Below, one piece after another: positions 1 through 7,400 of a stretch of DNA of 8,272 nucleotides (the stretch's first letter is position 1; the number at the start of each line of letters is the position of its first letter). The notes beneath the pieces are model-generated. The model saw nothing but the letters and a program-made list of their open reading frames with translations, was not told the origin of the DNA and made no database searches. Origin of the DNA: Thermoflexales bacterium (GTDB lineage Bacteria; Chloroflexota; Anaerolineae; J036; Brachytrichaceae); contig JAGOCU010000079.1 of assembly GCA_017998555.1 (NCBI GenBank), forward strand, positions 1 through 8,272. The letters are read 5' to 3'. A program made the translations under genes and the position numbers.

Positions 1-832
1 ACTTTGAGATGACGGTCCCGCGCCCGGCCATCGCCGCCCGGACCGGGCCTTCGAGCCGCGCATCGGCAAAGACCACTTGCTCCACCCCGCCCGCAATCGC
101 TTCGCTCGCGCCCAGGACTTTCTTCTTCATCCGCCCCTCGGCGAATGAGAGCGCCTGTTCGAGATCGCCGAAGCGCAAGGCCGGGATCAGGCTGGCCTCG
201 TCGGGGAAATTCCTGAGCAGGCCCGGAACGTTGGACAGGATGATGAGCTGGCGCGCGCCCAGGGCGGCGGCGATGGCGGCTGCAGCCCGATCGCCGTCCA
301 CATTGATCGCCTCGCCATCATTGCTGCAGGCCGGCGGGCTGACAACGGGCGTGTAGCCTGCGCCGATCAGCAAACGCAGCAGGCCGGCATTGACCCGCTC
401 GACTTTTCCGGTGAAATCATCGCGAACCAGAATCTGCCGCCCATTCTCGACTGCCCGGACCGAGGTCTTGCGCGGGCCCTCGAGCAGACGGCCATCCAGC
501 CCGCTCAGGCCGACCGCGTCGACGCCGCGCTTCTGCAGGCGTTCGACGATTCGAGTATTCATCTTGCCCGCGTAGACCATGGCGAAGATGTCCAGGGTCT
601 CGGCATCGGTGTAACGCGAGGTGTAGCCCTGGGGCGAGACCAGGGTGCGCGGCGGCTTGCCCAGCGCGGTCGAGATGCGATTGGTCTCGTCGGAGCCGCC
701 ATGGATCAGGACAACCGGTTGGCCCTCGCGGACGAGCGCGGCCACGTCATCGCAGACGAGGTCGTAGTTGATCCCGGCGGATCCGCCGACCTTGATGACG
801 ACGGGTTGAAACTGAGCGAATGCGTTTGGCAT
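1..832 (-). CDS. lysZ: LysZ, [LysW]-aminoadipate kinase, 3' end cut by window edge
   Basis: Amino-acid-kinase family enzyme that phosphorylates the side-chain carboxylate of 2-aminoadipate (or glutamate) bound to the carrier LysW, using ATP in the cytoplasm. The 277 visible residues begin MPNAFAQFQPVVIKVGGS. Visible motifs are the nucleotide-binding KVGGS (14-18), HGGS (44-47), the substrate-loop SRYTD (72-76), LSGLDGRL (109-116), INVDGD (176-181), LSNVPGLL (199-206), GRMKKKV (233-239) and a terminal GTVIS (272-276). SNVPGLL and GRMKKKV fit LysZ better than ordinary acetylglutamate kinase (ArgB). Thermus LysZ, as I remember it, ends a residue or two after the GTV motif, so the stop codon should lie just outside the window. 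The ATG at 832 has no convincing Shine-Dalgarno sequence. It is the fourth gene of lysWXYZ and is separated from lysY by 107 bases that hold a perfect palindrome. ArgB is the alternative label. Confidence 0.93.
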   Translation of the reverse strand, partial: MPNAFAQFQPVVIKVGGSAGINYDLVCDDVAALVREGQPVVLIHGGSDETNRISTALGKPPRTLVSPQGYTSRYTDAETLDIFAMVYAGKMNTRIVERLQKRGVDAVGLSGLDGRLLEGPRKTSVRAVENGRQILVRDDFTGKVERVNAGLLRLLIGAGYTPVVSPPACSNDGEAINVDGDRAAAAIAAALGARQLIILSNVPGLLRNFPDEASLIPALRFGDLEQALSFAEGRMKKKVLGASEAIAGGVEQVVFADARLEGPVRAAMAGRGTVISK

Positions 833-853
833 GGTATTTTGACTGACAACTCC

Positions 854-928
854 CCACAATTCGCTTTGTAGGAGTCGATATCCCCCAGCGAAGCTGGGGG
901 ATATCGACTCCTACAAAGCGAATTGTGG
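854..928. repeat. Perfect palindrome, 36-bp arms, 3-base loop, between lysY and lysZ
   Basis: Bases 854-889 are exactly reverse-complementary to 893-928, around the loop GAA. The arms contain GTAGGAGTCGATATC and then a C-run ending CAGC. The element fills most of the lysY-lysZ gap: it begins 11 bases after the lysY stop codon and ends 21 bases before the lysZ ATG. In RNA it would form a very stable hairpin inside the operon transcript. No U-run follows it, so it is not a typical terminator. Perfect arms with GTAG at 868-871 recall REP-type palindromes mobilised by RAYT (TnpA-REP) transposases, but that link is inference. RNA processing or attenuation of lysZ are other possibilities. Confidence 0.95.
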
Positions 929-939
929 CAGGCACAATA

Positions 940-2004
940 TCAGGGATGCAGCCCGACGAAGCCGAGGCCGGCCCGCTCGTCGAAGCCGCGCATGACGTTC
1001 AGGCATTGCACGGCGCTGCCGGCCGCGCCCTTGACCAGATTGTCGATCGCGCAAAACAAGGTGAGCTTGGTCCCGCCCTCGCTCAACGCAAAGCCGACAT
1101 CGGCCCAGTTGCTCCCGGCCAGGATCTTGGGTTCGGGCAGGCGGAAAATGCCGGTCGCGGCTTTGACGATGCGAACAAAGGGTTCGTTGCGATAACAGTC
1201 GCGAAAAGCCTTCCACACGGTTTTGTCCTGCAAGGGTGTTTTCGCGAAAACATGAACGGCCGCCGTTGCGCCGCGGACCATCTCGATTGAGGTCACGGTG
1301 AGATGTACGCCGGCGCTCGGCACCGCAGCGCCGAGCGCTGAGATCATCTGCTCGACCTCGGCGGTGTGGCGATGGCCGGCCGGCGCGTATGGCCGCACCG
1401 CGCCGCTGCGCTCGGGGTGGTGCGAGGCGTCGGAGGCGACCGCGCCGCTCTCGCTGCTGCCGACCTTGATGTCACTGACGATGGGCATGCCCGGGTCGAG
1501 CAGACCGGCCCGGATCAGGGGCATCAGGGCGAGGTTCGTCGCGGTGGCGTTGCAGCCCACACCGCTGGCATACCGCGCGCCTTTGAGCTGGGCGCGGGTG
1601 AGCTCCGGCAGGCCATAGACGAAACGCTCAACCCAGGCCGGAGCGGGGTGGGGGGCGCCATACCAGCGGGCATAGGTCGCGCCATCACGCAGGCGGAAAT
1701 CGGCGCTGAGATCGATCACCGTTTCCGCGAGCCCAGCCCAACGGTCTATCTGTGTAACTGCCTCGCCATGCGGCAGGCACAGGAAGACAACATCGCACGC
1801 CTGGACATCCTCGGGCCGGATGAATTGCAGGTTGCCGGCCGGCGTGCCGCGCAGGTTGGGGTGCGCGGCATGGGCGTATTCGCCCATCCGAGAGCGCGAC
1901 GTGATCTGGGTGACCTCGGCGCCGGGGTGATCGCTCAGCAGGCGCAACAGCTCGCCGCCGGTGTAGCCCGTCGCGCCGATGATGGCGGTGGTGAGTCTAG
2001 ACAT
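940..2004 (-). CDS. lysY: LysY, [LysW]-aminoadipate 6-phosphate reductase (ArgC-like)
   Basis: NADPH-dependent reductase that converts the LysW-bound acyl phosphate made by LysZ to the semialdehyde. The complete 354-residue protein has an N-terminal dinucleotide-binding fold with GATGYTGGELLRLL (10-23), LPHG (77-80), the catalytic cysteine in GVGCNATATNLAL (148-160, Cys151), the APAGHRHTAEVEQ segment with likely catalytic histidine (207-219), TVTSIEMVRGATAAVHV (236-252) and the C-terminal DNLVKGAAGSAVQ (321-333). GCNAT in place of the GCYPT usual in acetylglutamyl-phosphate reductases points to the LysW pathway. The start at 2004 is preceded by GAGGGG five bases upstream, an acceptable ribosome-binding site. 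The gene lies 106 bases after lysX and 107 bases before lysZ in the same direction. Automatic pipelines may label it argC, and if the organism uses LysW for both pathways that would be partly correct. Confidence 0.94.
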   Translation of the reverse strand: MSRLTTAIIGATGYTGGELLRLLSDHPGAEVTQITSRSRMGEYAHAAHPNLRGTPAGNLQFIRPEDVQACDVVFLCLPHGEAVTQIDRWAGLAETVIDLSADFRLRDGATYARWYGAPHPAPAWVERFVYGLPELTRAQLKGARYASGVGCNATATNLALMPLIRAGLLDPGMPIVSDIKVGSSESGAVASDASHHPERSGAVRPYAPAGHRHTAEVEQMISALGAAVPSAGVHLTVTSIEMVRGATAAVHVFAKTPLQDKTVWKAFRDCYRNEPFVRIVKAATGIFRLPEPKILAGSNWADVGFALSEGGTKLTLFCAIDNLVKGAAGSAVQCLNVMRGFDERAGLGFVGLHP

Positions 2005-2009
2005 AGTTG

Positions 2010-2015
2010 CCCCTC
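2010..2015 (-). promoter_or_regulatory. Ribosome-binding site of lysY
   Basis: On the minus strand GAGGGG is followed by CAACT and then the ATG at 2004. The purine run and its spacing fit a Shine-Dalgarno sequence and support this start. It contrasts with lysW and lysZ in the same operon, which show no such sequence. Confidence 0.55.
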
Positions 2016-2040
2016 GAGACGTGCCGGCCGAATCATTTCA

Positions 2041-2096
2041 CAGAAGAAGGGAAGAAAGAAGGATCTTCCGTTACCTTCCCTTCTTCCCTTCTCCTG
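2041..2096 (-). repeat. Purine/pyrimidine-biased imperfect hairpin between lysX and lysY
   Basis: Bases 2041-2060 and 2077-2096 pair over 20 positions. Three positions mismatch on the plus strand (A against C), but all three become U-G wobbles in RNA read from the minus strand, so the whole stem can pair in the operon transcript. The 5' arm of that RNA is almost all purine, with repeated AAGGGAAG. The hairpin starts 14 bases after the lysX stop codon. No U-run follows, so attenuation, mRNA protection or a decayed repeat are all possible. Confidence 0.7.
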
Positions 2097-2110
2097 TTGA
2101 ATAAGTCTCG

Positions 2111-2953
2111 CTAACGACCATCCAGGACGTAAGTCGCCATGAGACCCGGAATATCGACCCCGGTGGCGGGCACGCTGTTGCGGAACTCCATGGTGTGGTT
2201 GACTTCGTTGACGAGCAGGCCGCGGGTCGGGTCCTCGAAAAGGTCAACCGCGACGATGCCACCGCCCACGGCCTTGGCGGCCGCGACGGATATGCGCTCG
2301 AGTTCGGGTGTGACCGGGCAGTTGCTGGCCTTGCCGCCCAGGTGTGTGTTCGTAATCCAGTGGGCGGAAGTGCGATAAATCGCGGCGATGCAGCGCTCGC
2401 CGATCACAAACGAGCGGATGTCGCGCTGGGGTTTGGCGATCATCTCCTGCACGTAGTAGATGTGCTGCTGGTATCCGCCCAGCTCGTCCCGCAGTCCGAC
2501 GACCGCCTCGGCCGCGTCGCGGTCGTTGACCCGCACGACCCCTCGCCCCCATGAGCCGACGACGGGCTTGAGCACGCACGGATAGCCCAGGGCCTCAATG
2601 GCCTTGAGGGCCGACTCGGGGGTGAAGGCCATCATCACCCGGGTGGTCGGCACGCCCTGTTCGAGCAGCAACTGGGTGGTGATGAACTTGTCGCCGCAGT
2701 TCTCAATCACATCGTGGGTGTTGACCGTCCGCACCCCGGCGAGGCGCATCATCCGTTGGACATACAACGCCCGGCTCTGCGACACGCAGCGTTCGACGAC
2801 GACGTCGTATTGACGCCAGGCGCTGAGGTCATTCAAATCAAAGATGGCGGTTCGGTCGTCGACGATGTCGGGCCGGACGCCATGCCGTTCAAACGCCTCG
2901 ATCAGTTGCTTCTCTTCGGGGCGGACCAGGGAGCAGACGATGCAGACCCGCAT
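2111..2953 (-). CDS. lysX: LysX, LysW-2-aminoadipate ligase (ATP-grasp)
   Basis: ATP-dependent ligase that joins the amino group of 2-aminoadipate to the C-terminal glutamate of LysW, protecting it for the following steps. The complete 280-residue protein has an N-terminal preATP-grasp region (1-85), the ATP-binding lysine in YPCVLKPVVGSWGRGVV (124-140), VQEMI (168-172), IRSFVIGERCIAAIYR (179-194), the substrate region SAHWITNTHLGGKASNCPVT (196-215), VAVDLFE (234-240) and the metal-binding NEVNHTMEFRNSV (249-261). These last segments closely resemble the lysine-type LysX of Thermus as I remember it, which favours aminoadipate over glutamate (ArgX). The ATG follows the lysW stop codon after two bases, so translation is probably coupled to lysW, and the Shine-Dalgarno sequence is weak. 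Alternative: a dual or glutamate-specific ligase. Confidence 0.96.
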   Translation of the reverse strand: MRVCIVCSLVRPEEKQLIEAFERHGVRPDIVDDRTAIFDLNDLSAWRQYDVVVERCVSQSRALYVQRMMRLAGVRTVNTHDVIENCGDKFITTQLLLEQGVPTTRVMMAFTPESALKAIEALGYPCVLKPVVGSWGRGVVRVNDRDAAEAVVGLRDELGGYQQHIYYVQEMIAKPQRDIRSFVIGERCIAAIYRTSAHWITNTHLGGKASNCPVTPELERISVAAAKAVGGGIVAVDLFEDPTRGLLVNEVNHTMEFRNSVPATGVDIPGLMATYVLDGR

Positions 2954-2955
2954 CT

Positions 2956-3126
2956 CTATTCGCCCCAGTCTTCTTCTTCCATGGGCGCCAGGGCAAGACT
3001 GATGGGTTCAAGCTTGGTGACTTCCAATTCGGCGCCGCAGTCGGCGCAGCGGACAAGCTCATTGAGGAGGGGCGCGCTCTTGAACGTAATGGTGGCCCCA
3101 CACTCGGGGCATTCGGCTGTAAGCAT
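2956..3126 (-). CDS. lysW: LysW, amino-group carrier protein
   Basis: A 56-residue carrier protein whose C-terminal glutamate is ligated to 2-aminoadipate (or glutamate), and whose acidic surface presents the substrate to LysZ and LysY. Two zinc-binding pairs are visible, Cys6-x-x-Cys9 and Cys27-x-x-Cys30, in MLTAECPECG and LVRCADCG. The protein ends in the family signature EDWGE (52-56), with Glu56 as the attachment point. Length and architecture match known LysW proteins. It is the first gene of the operon and easily missed because of its size. No Shine-Dalgarno sequence precedes the ATG at 3126; TAAAAT instead lies seven bases upstream, which suggests a leaderless mRNA. The next gene upstream, 98 bases away across a palindrome, points the same way but is unrelated, so the operon probably begins here. 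Confidence 0.97.
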   Translation of the reverse strand: MLTAECPECGATITFKSAPLLNELVRCADCGAELEVTKLEPISLALAPMEEEDWGE

Positions 3127-3133
3127 GGGGGCG

Positions 3134-3139
3134 ATTTTA
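3134..3139 (-). promoter_or_regulatory. Candidate -10 box of the lysW operon (leaderless)
   Basis: TAAAAT on the minus strand, seven bases before the lysW ATG. A start of transcription at the usual distance would coincide with the A of the ATG. No -35 element is evident at 16-17 bases; that position falls at the edge of the neighbouring palindrome. Confidence 0.45.
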
Positions 3140-3144
3140 CAGCG

Positions 3145-3160
3145 GGGCGGGTTACCGCCC
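3145..3160. repeat. Small hairpin, 6-bp stem with GTTA loop
   Basis: GGGCGG at 3145-3150 pairs with CCGCCC at 3155-3160 around GTTA. It directly abuts the larger palindrome at 3161 and lies just upstream of the candidate lysW promoter. It may be part of the same element or an operator-like dyad. Confidence 0.5.
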
Positions 3161-3226
3161 GACCGCAGACGGCAGACCGCCGACCGCAGGCGCTGGTCGG
3201 CGGTCCGCGGTCTGCCGTCTGCGGTC
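3161..3226. repeat. Long palindrome, 27-bp arms with one mismatch
   Basis: Bases 3161-3180 are exactly complementary to 3207-3226. After a single C-C mismatch (3181/3206), six more pairs follow (3182-3187 with 3200-3205), leaving a 12-base loop. The arms are built from repeated GACCGC, AGAC and GGC units. The outer edge overlaps two bases of the stop codon of the upstream minus-strand gene, so the element contributes to that TGA. It could terminate that gene's transcript, although no U-run follows, or be a dispersed palindromic element that inserted at the 3' end. Confidence 0.93.
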
Positions 3227-4322
3227 AGGTCCAGAATTGTTTGAACGTATCGACGTAGCCTTCGATGTTGTAACCGGCCCAGCCGCCCGAACTCGTCCGA
3301 CTGTCCCCCGCCTGAAAGATCGCGCCGCCGATCGCGGGTGACGGGTAGGACTGGCCAGCGACGACCAGCGGCCGGGATTGCGCGTCAATGAAGCGGGCGC
3401 ACCACGAGCGGAATTGCTCCTGGGTGCTGGCATGCTGCGGGAAGCCCCCGATGCCGCCCTCGTCAAGACCCGTTTCGCTGCAGTAGATCGCGCGCACCCG
3501 CGGATCAAATCCGCATTTGGTAAAGAGGAATTCCCAGCGCCGCTCATACCAGATCCACTCGGCTTCGTCCTGGATATGAGCAGGTGTCGGGGAGTACAAG
3601 TGCATGTCCAGGCCGAGCACGCCGGCGTTATAGGCCGGGGCATACACGCTGCGCATGAGCTGGCATACCGAATCGTTTGTGTAGTCAGGCGCGCCCATCG
3701 AAAAGCTGCCGCCGGCGTAGCGCGCGCCGGTCGTCGCGCGAATCCGTTCAGCCAGGAGCACATCAAAATGAGCTCGCCGTTTCAGGTCGTCGTCGCTTTG
3801 TCCGAGGCCATCGCCTTCGTTTATCCCGGTATAGATCAGACCTGGATCCGAGGCGCCTTCCAGGCGGTCAATGGCCCGGTCAACCGATGGAATCTCGTTC
3901 CCAAACCAGCGCCGGGCCATGACGACGGCGTCGGGGAAACGGCGCTTCAATTCGCTGGCGGCGGCGAAGTCGTCGATGATGACGAAGTAACGGCAGCCGA
4001 GCGCCGCCCAGCGCATTGCCACGCCAGCGTTTGAAATCACATTGACGCCGAGCGCGTACTTGCTGGCAGGGGGCGGCGGCGGCGGCGCCTCACCCACCAG
4101 GTAACCGGCAAAGACGTAGGCGACGGCGGGCGCGGCCATGTCGCCAATATCGCCGACGCGCGCGCCGCCAGCCTGCAGGGCGATCGCGGCCCAATCGCCC
4201 GAGATGTCGACGACATCGACTTCTGCGCCCGGGGCCAGGCCTCCGAGCACGGCGGCCGTCAGGGAGGGCTGAGAACGCACACGCAAATACGGAAAACTGT
4301 CGACCTTGACCCGTCGTTTCAT
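3225..4322 (-). CDS. SH3-like domain fused to a glycoside-hydrolase-like barrel
   Basis: A 365-residue protein with no family name I can assign. Residues 7-76 (VDSFPYLRVRSQPSL to AYVFAGYLV) look like a bacterial SH3 (SH3b) domain, which in other proteins binds cell-wall peptides. Six prolines (80-85) form a linker. Residues 88-365 look like a TIM-barrel glycosidase of the clan GH-A kind: IYTGINEG (163-170) has the Asn-Glu pair typical of the acid/base (Glu169), and IYCSETG (279-285) offers a second glutamate (Glu283) where the nucleophile is expected. There is no signal peptide or membrane segment, which is odd for a wall- or glycan-acting enzyme. The chosen ATG (4322) sits next to the SH3 domain and eight bases after a TACAAT box. 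ATG 4343, or 4469 inside ileS, would add low-complexity residues. The barrel assignment is inference from motifs. Confidence 0.75.
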   Translation of the reverse strand: MKRRVKVDSFPYLRVRSQPSLTAAVLGGLAPGAEVDVVDISGDWAAIALQAGGARVGDIGDMAAPAVAYVFAGYLVGEAPPPPPPASKYALGVNVISNAGVAMRWAALGCRYFVIIDDFAAASELKRRFPDAVVMARRWFGNEIPSVDRAIDRLEGASDPGLIYTGINEGDGLGQSDDDLKRRAHFDVLLAERIRATTGARYAGGSFSMGAPDYTNDSVCQLMRSVYAPAYNAGVLGLDMHLYSPTPAHIQDEAEWIWYERRWEFLFTKCGFDPRVRAIYCSETGLDEGGIGGFPQHASTQEQFRSWCARFIDAQSRPLVVAGQSYPSPAIGGAIFQAGDSRTSSGGWAGYNIEGYVDTFKQFWT

Positions 4323-4330
4323 AACGCGTG

Positions 4331-4336
4331 ATTGTA
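4331..4336 (-). promoter_or_regulatory. Candidate -10 box of the SH3/glycosidase-like gene
   Basis: TACAAT on the minus strand, eight bases before the ATG at 4322, with no Shine-Dalgarno sequence between. This suggests a leaderless transcript. No clear -35 hexamer is seen. It lies in the only AT-richer patch of the divergent spacer shared with ileS. Confidence 0.4.
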
Positions 4337-4427
4337 GTATCATCTCGCGGCCCGTTGGTGGCGGCGTTCTGCCGCGGCGGCGCTTCGGCCGCTCAGCCTG
4401 CCGGGTTGCCGCCAGTTGCGGGGCAAG

Positions 4428-4432
4428 AAGGA
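4428..4432 (+). promoter_or_regulatory. Ribosome-binding site that fixes the ileS start
   Basis: AAGGA, five bases before the ATG at 4438, within AAGAAGGAAACCC. This selects 4438 over the in-frame upstream ATG at 4306, which would add 44 arginine-rich residues and overlap the divergent gene. Confidence 0.75.
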
Positions 4433-4437
4433 AACCC

Positions 4438-7400
4438 ATGTCACATTCGGTCATCCAATCGGTGTCCACTCAGGTGGATTTCTCAAGCCAGGAGCGCGAC
4501 GTGCTGGCGTTCTGGGCGCGCACCTCGGCCTTTGATCGCCTGCGCGATCTGCTTGCGGGCTCGGACAAGCGTTTCTCGTTTGTCGACGGTCCGATCACGG
4601 CCAATAACCCCATGGGGGTTCACCACGCCTGGGGCCGGACGTACAAAGACATGTGGCAGCGCTATCACGCCATGCTGGGCCACAACCAGCGCTGGCAGAA
4701 CGGCTTTGACTGCCAGGGCCTGTGGGTTGAGGTCGAGGTCGAGAAATCGCTCGGGCTCAAAAACAAGCAAGACATCGAGGCGATGGGGATCGAGAACTTC
4801 ATCCGCCTGTGCAAGCAGCGGGTGCTGAAGATGGCCGCCCAGCAGACCGAACAGTCGATCCGCCTCGGCTACTGGATGGATTGGAACAGCCCGGACGAGC
4901 TGCGCATGCTGGCCGACAAGATTGCTGAGGATCCCATGCAGCGGCTGACCCTGCAGCGCGGCGCGCGCGAGGTGAGCGGGACCGTTGAGCAACTCGTTGG
5001 CAAGCTGGGCATGCCCGAGCTGGCCGGCTCGTATTTCACCTTCGCCGACGAGAACAACTATCAGATCTGGGGCTTCCTCAAGGAGTGCTACAAGAACGGC
5101 TGGGTCTATCGGGGCGGGGATGTCATCCCCTGGTGCCCGCGCTGCGCGACCGGGATCAGCCAGCACGAGATGGAGGTCGACGGCTACAAGGACGTGCCCG
5201 ATCCCGCCTTCACCGTGCGGATGAAGCTGCTGACCTCAAACGTCGACGCCGCTGCGTGGGCAAGTCCCGAAGCGGCCAATGCCTGGAAAACGGCGGAAAA
5301 CCGTTATGCGCTGGCCTGGACGACGACGCCCTGGACGCTGCCGGCCAACGTCATGTGCGCGGTCGGGCCGAAGTTGAGCTACGCCATCGTCCGCCAGGGC
5401 GACGCGGTCTATGTGCTTGGCGCGCAGACGCTCAAGCTGCTGTCCGGCGACTATGAGCTGCTCGGCACGATTGTGGGGGCCGCGATGGACGGCTGGACCT
5501 ACGCCGGCCTGTTTGACGACTTGCCCGCCTGGCGGGCCGCTGAGGCCGAATGGTCCAAACGCTCGGGTCGCCCGAACTTCGCCCATCGCATCATCCTGTG
5601 GGACGACGTTGGCGAAGCCGAGGGCACTGGCATCGTCCACAACGCGCCGGGTTGCGGCCCGGAGGACTACAAGCTCGGCAAGCAATTCGACACGCCGGCC
5701 GTCGCGCCGCTGGACGAGACCGGCAACTTCATGGCCGGGTACGGCATCCTGACCGGCCGGTTTGGCCACGACGTTCCCAACGACGTCGAGCGTCTGCTGC
5801 GCGACAAGGGTTTTCTCTACCGGCGCGACACCTATCACCACCGCTACCCGCACTGCTGGCGCTGCAAAACCAAGTTACTCTACCGCCAGGTCGATGAGTG
5901 GTACATCTCGATGGATCAGTTGCGCCATCAGATGATGAAGGTCTCTTCGACGATCAATTGGATCCCTGAGTTTGGCAAGGAACGCGAGCTGGACTGGCTG
6001 CGCAACATGCACGACTGGATGATCTCCAAGAAGCGCTACTGGGGCCTGGCCCTGCCGATCTGGGAGTATCCCGACGGCACGTTTGAGGTCATCGGAAGCC
6101 AGGAGGAACTGAAGGCCCGCGCCGTCGAAGGCTGGGAAAAGTTCGAGGGCCACACGCCCCACCGGCCGTGGATCGACCAGGTCAAGATCCGTGATCCGAA
6201 GACCGGACAGATCGGGGTGCGGGTCAAGGACGTGGGCAACCCCTGGCTGGACGCCGGCATCGTCGCCTACAGCACGATGTTCTATGGCAGCAACCGCGAG
6301 GAATGGGCGCGTTGGTTCCCGGCTGATTTCATCACCGAAAGCTTCCCGGGCCAGTTCCGCAACTGGTTCTACTCGCTGATCGCCATGAGCACCGTGCTCG
6401 AGGAGCAAGCCCCGGCGAAAACAATCCTTGGTTTCGCCACGCTTTTGGACGAGAAGGGCGATGCGATGCACAAGTCGCAGGGCAACTCGATCGAGTTCAA
6501 CGAAGCGGCTGAGCGGGCCGGCGCCGACGTCATGCGCTGGACCTACGCCCGCCATCGCTACGATGACAACCTGCTCTTCGGCTGGAAGTCGCTCGACCAC
6601 ATCCGGCGCGATGTGGTCATCCCATTGTGGAACGTCTACGCCTTCTTCTGCAACTATGCCGCCATCGACGGCTGGACGCCGGGCGGTCCCGCCCGCGGCG
6701 AGATGACCTCGCTGGATCGCTGGGTGCTGGCCCGTCTGGCCCAGGTGACCGACGAGATCGGCGCTGCGCTCGATGCCTACGATGCGCGCAGCGCGGCCCT
6801 GGCCGGCGAGCGCTTCGTCGACGATCTGTCGAAGTGGTATGTGCGCCGCTCGCGCGAGCGTTTCTGGCGGGGGGAAATGGACGCCGACAAGCGGGCCGCC
6901 TACGAGACGCTCTATGAAGTGCTCACGACGGTTTGCCGGCTCTTTGCGCCCGTCATGCCTTTCCTGACCGAGACGATGTGGCAGAACTTGTCCGGCATGG
7001 GTTTGATCGCTGCCGGCGAGGCGCCGGCCGGCGCTTTCTCAGTCCACCACGAGCGCTTTCCGAGCGCCCGCGTCTTGAGCCCCGAGGAGAAGGCGCTGCT
7101 GGCGGATGTCGAGATCGCCCGCACAACGGTCAATCTCGGCCATAGCCTGCGCGCGCAGTCCAAGGTCAAGGTCCGTCAGCCGCTGGCCCGGATCTTCGTT
7201 GTCGCCGATCCCGCCGGGCGGGCCGCCATCCTCCGCCAGACTGAGGTCATCTCGGAAGAGTTGAACATCAAGGCGATCGAGTTCTCGGCCCGTGAGAGCG
7301 ATCTGGTCACCTATCGTGTGCTGCCTGACAACCGGAAGCTCGGCCCGCGCTTTGGAGCGGACTTCCCGAAGGTTCGGGCCGCGCTTGCCGCGATCGATCC

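Larger units (their letters stand above)
4323..4437. promoter_or_regulatory. Divergent spacer upstream of ileS
   Basis: This 115-base spacer must carry promoters for both neighbours. Its left end is AT-richer, with TAGTAT on the plus strand at 4335-4340 as a weak -10 candidate for ileS. The rest is GC-rich with short dyads, such as GCGGC at 4361-4365 pairing with GCCGC at 4371-4375. There is no T-box: the leader is too short and I see no specifier or antiterminator consensus. Confidence 0.4.

Noticed and set aside
1366..2100. Long plus-strand open frame opposite lysY
   Set aside because: It is the complement of a well-supported enzyme gene in GC-rich DNA, where long antisense frames are expected, and its product shows no domain.
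3161..3226. CRISPR repeat unit
   Set aside because: There is one self-complementary element with no regularly spaced copies or spacers.
3152..3766. Second minus-strand frame overlapping the SH3/glycosidase-like gene
   Set aside because: It reads through the palindrome and encodes Ser/Arg/Pro-rich sequence typical of a shifted frame. The other frame carries the coherent barrel motifs.
4071..4090. GGC-repeat tract as a regulatory repeat
   Set aside because: It encodes the six-proline linker between the two domains and is explained by coding.
4306..4340. Sigma-70 promoter TTGACC...TAGTAT for ileS
   Set aside because: The spacing between the two boxes is 23 bases, too long for a normal promoter. 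At 17 bases the -10 would be the poor TGATTG.
4306..4437. Upstream in-frame start for ileS adding 44 residues
   Set aside because: The extension is arginine-rich low-complexity sequence, overlaps the divergent gene and its promoter, and has no ribosome-binding site, whereas the ATG at 4438 has a good one.
4323..4437. T-box leader for ileS
   Set aside because: The spacer is only 115 bases and shows no T-box antiterminator consensus or terminator with U-run.
4483..5166. Minus-strand open frame opposite ileS
   Set aside because: It lies wholly within conserved IleRS catalytic-domain codons. Similar antisense frames recur along ileS and reflect third-position GC.
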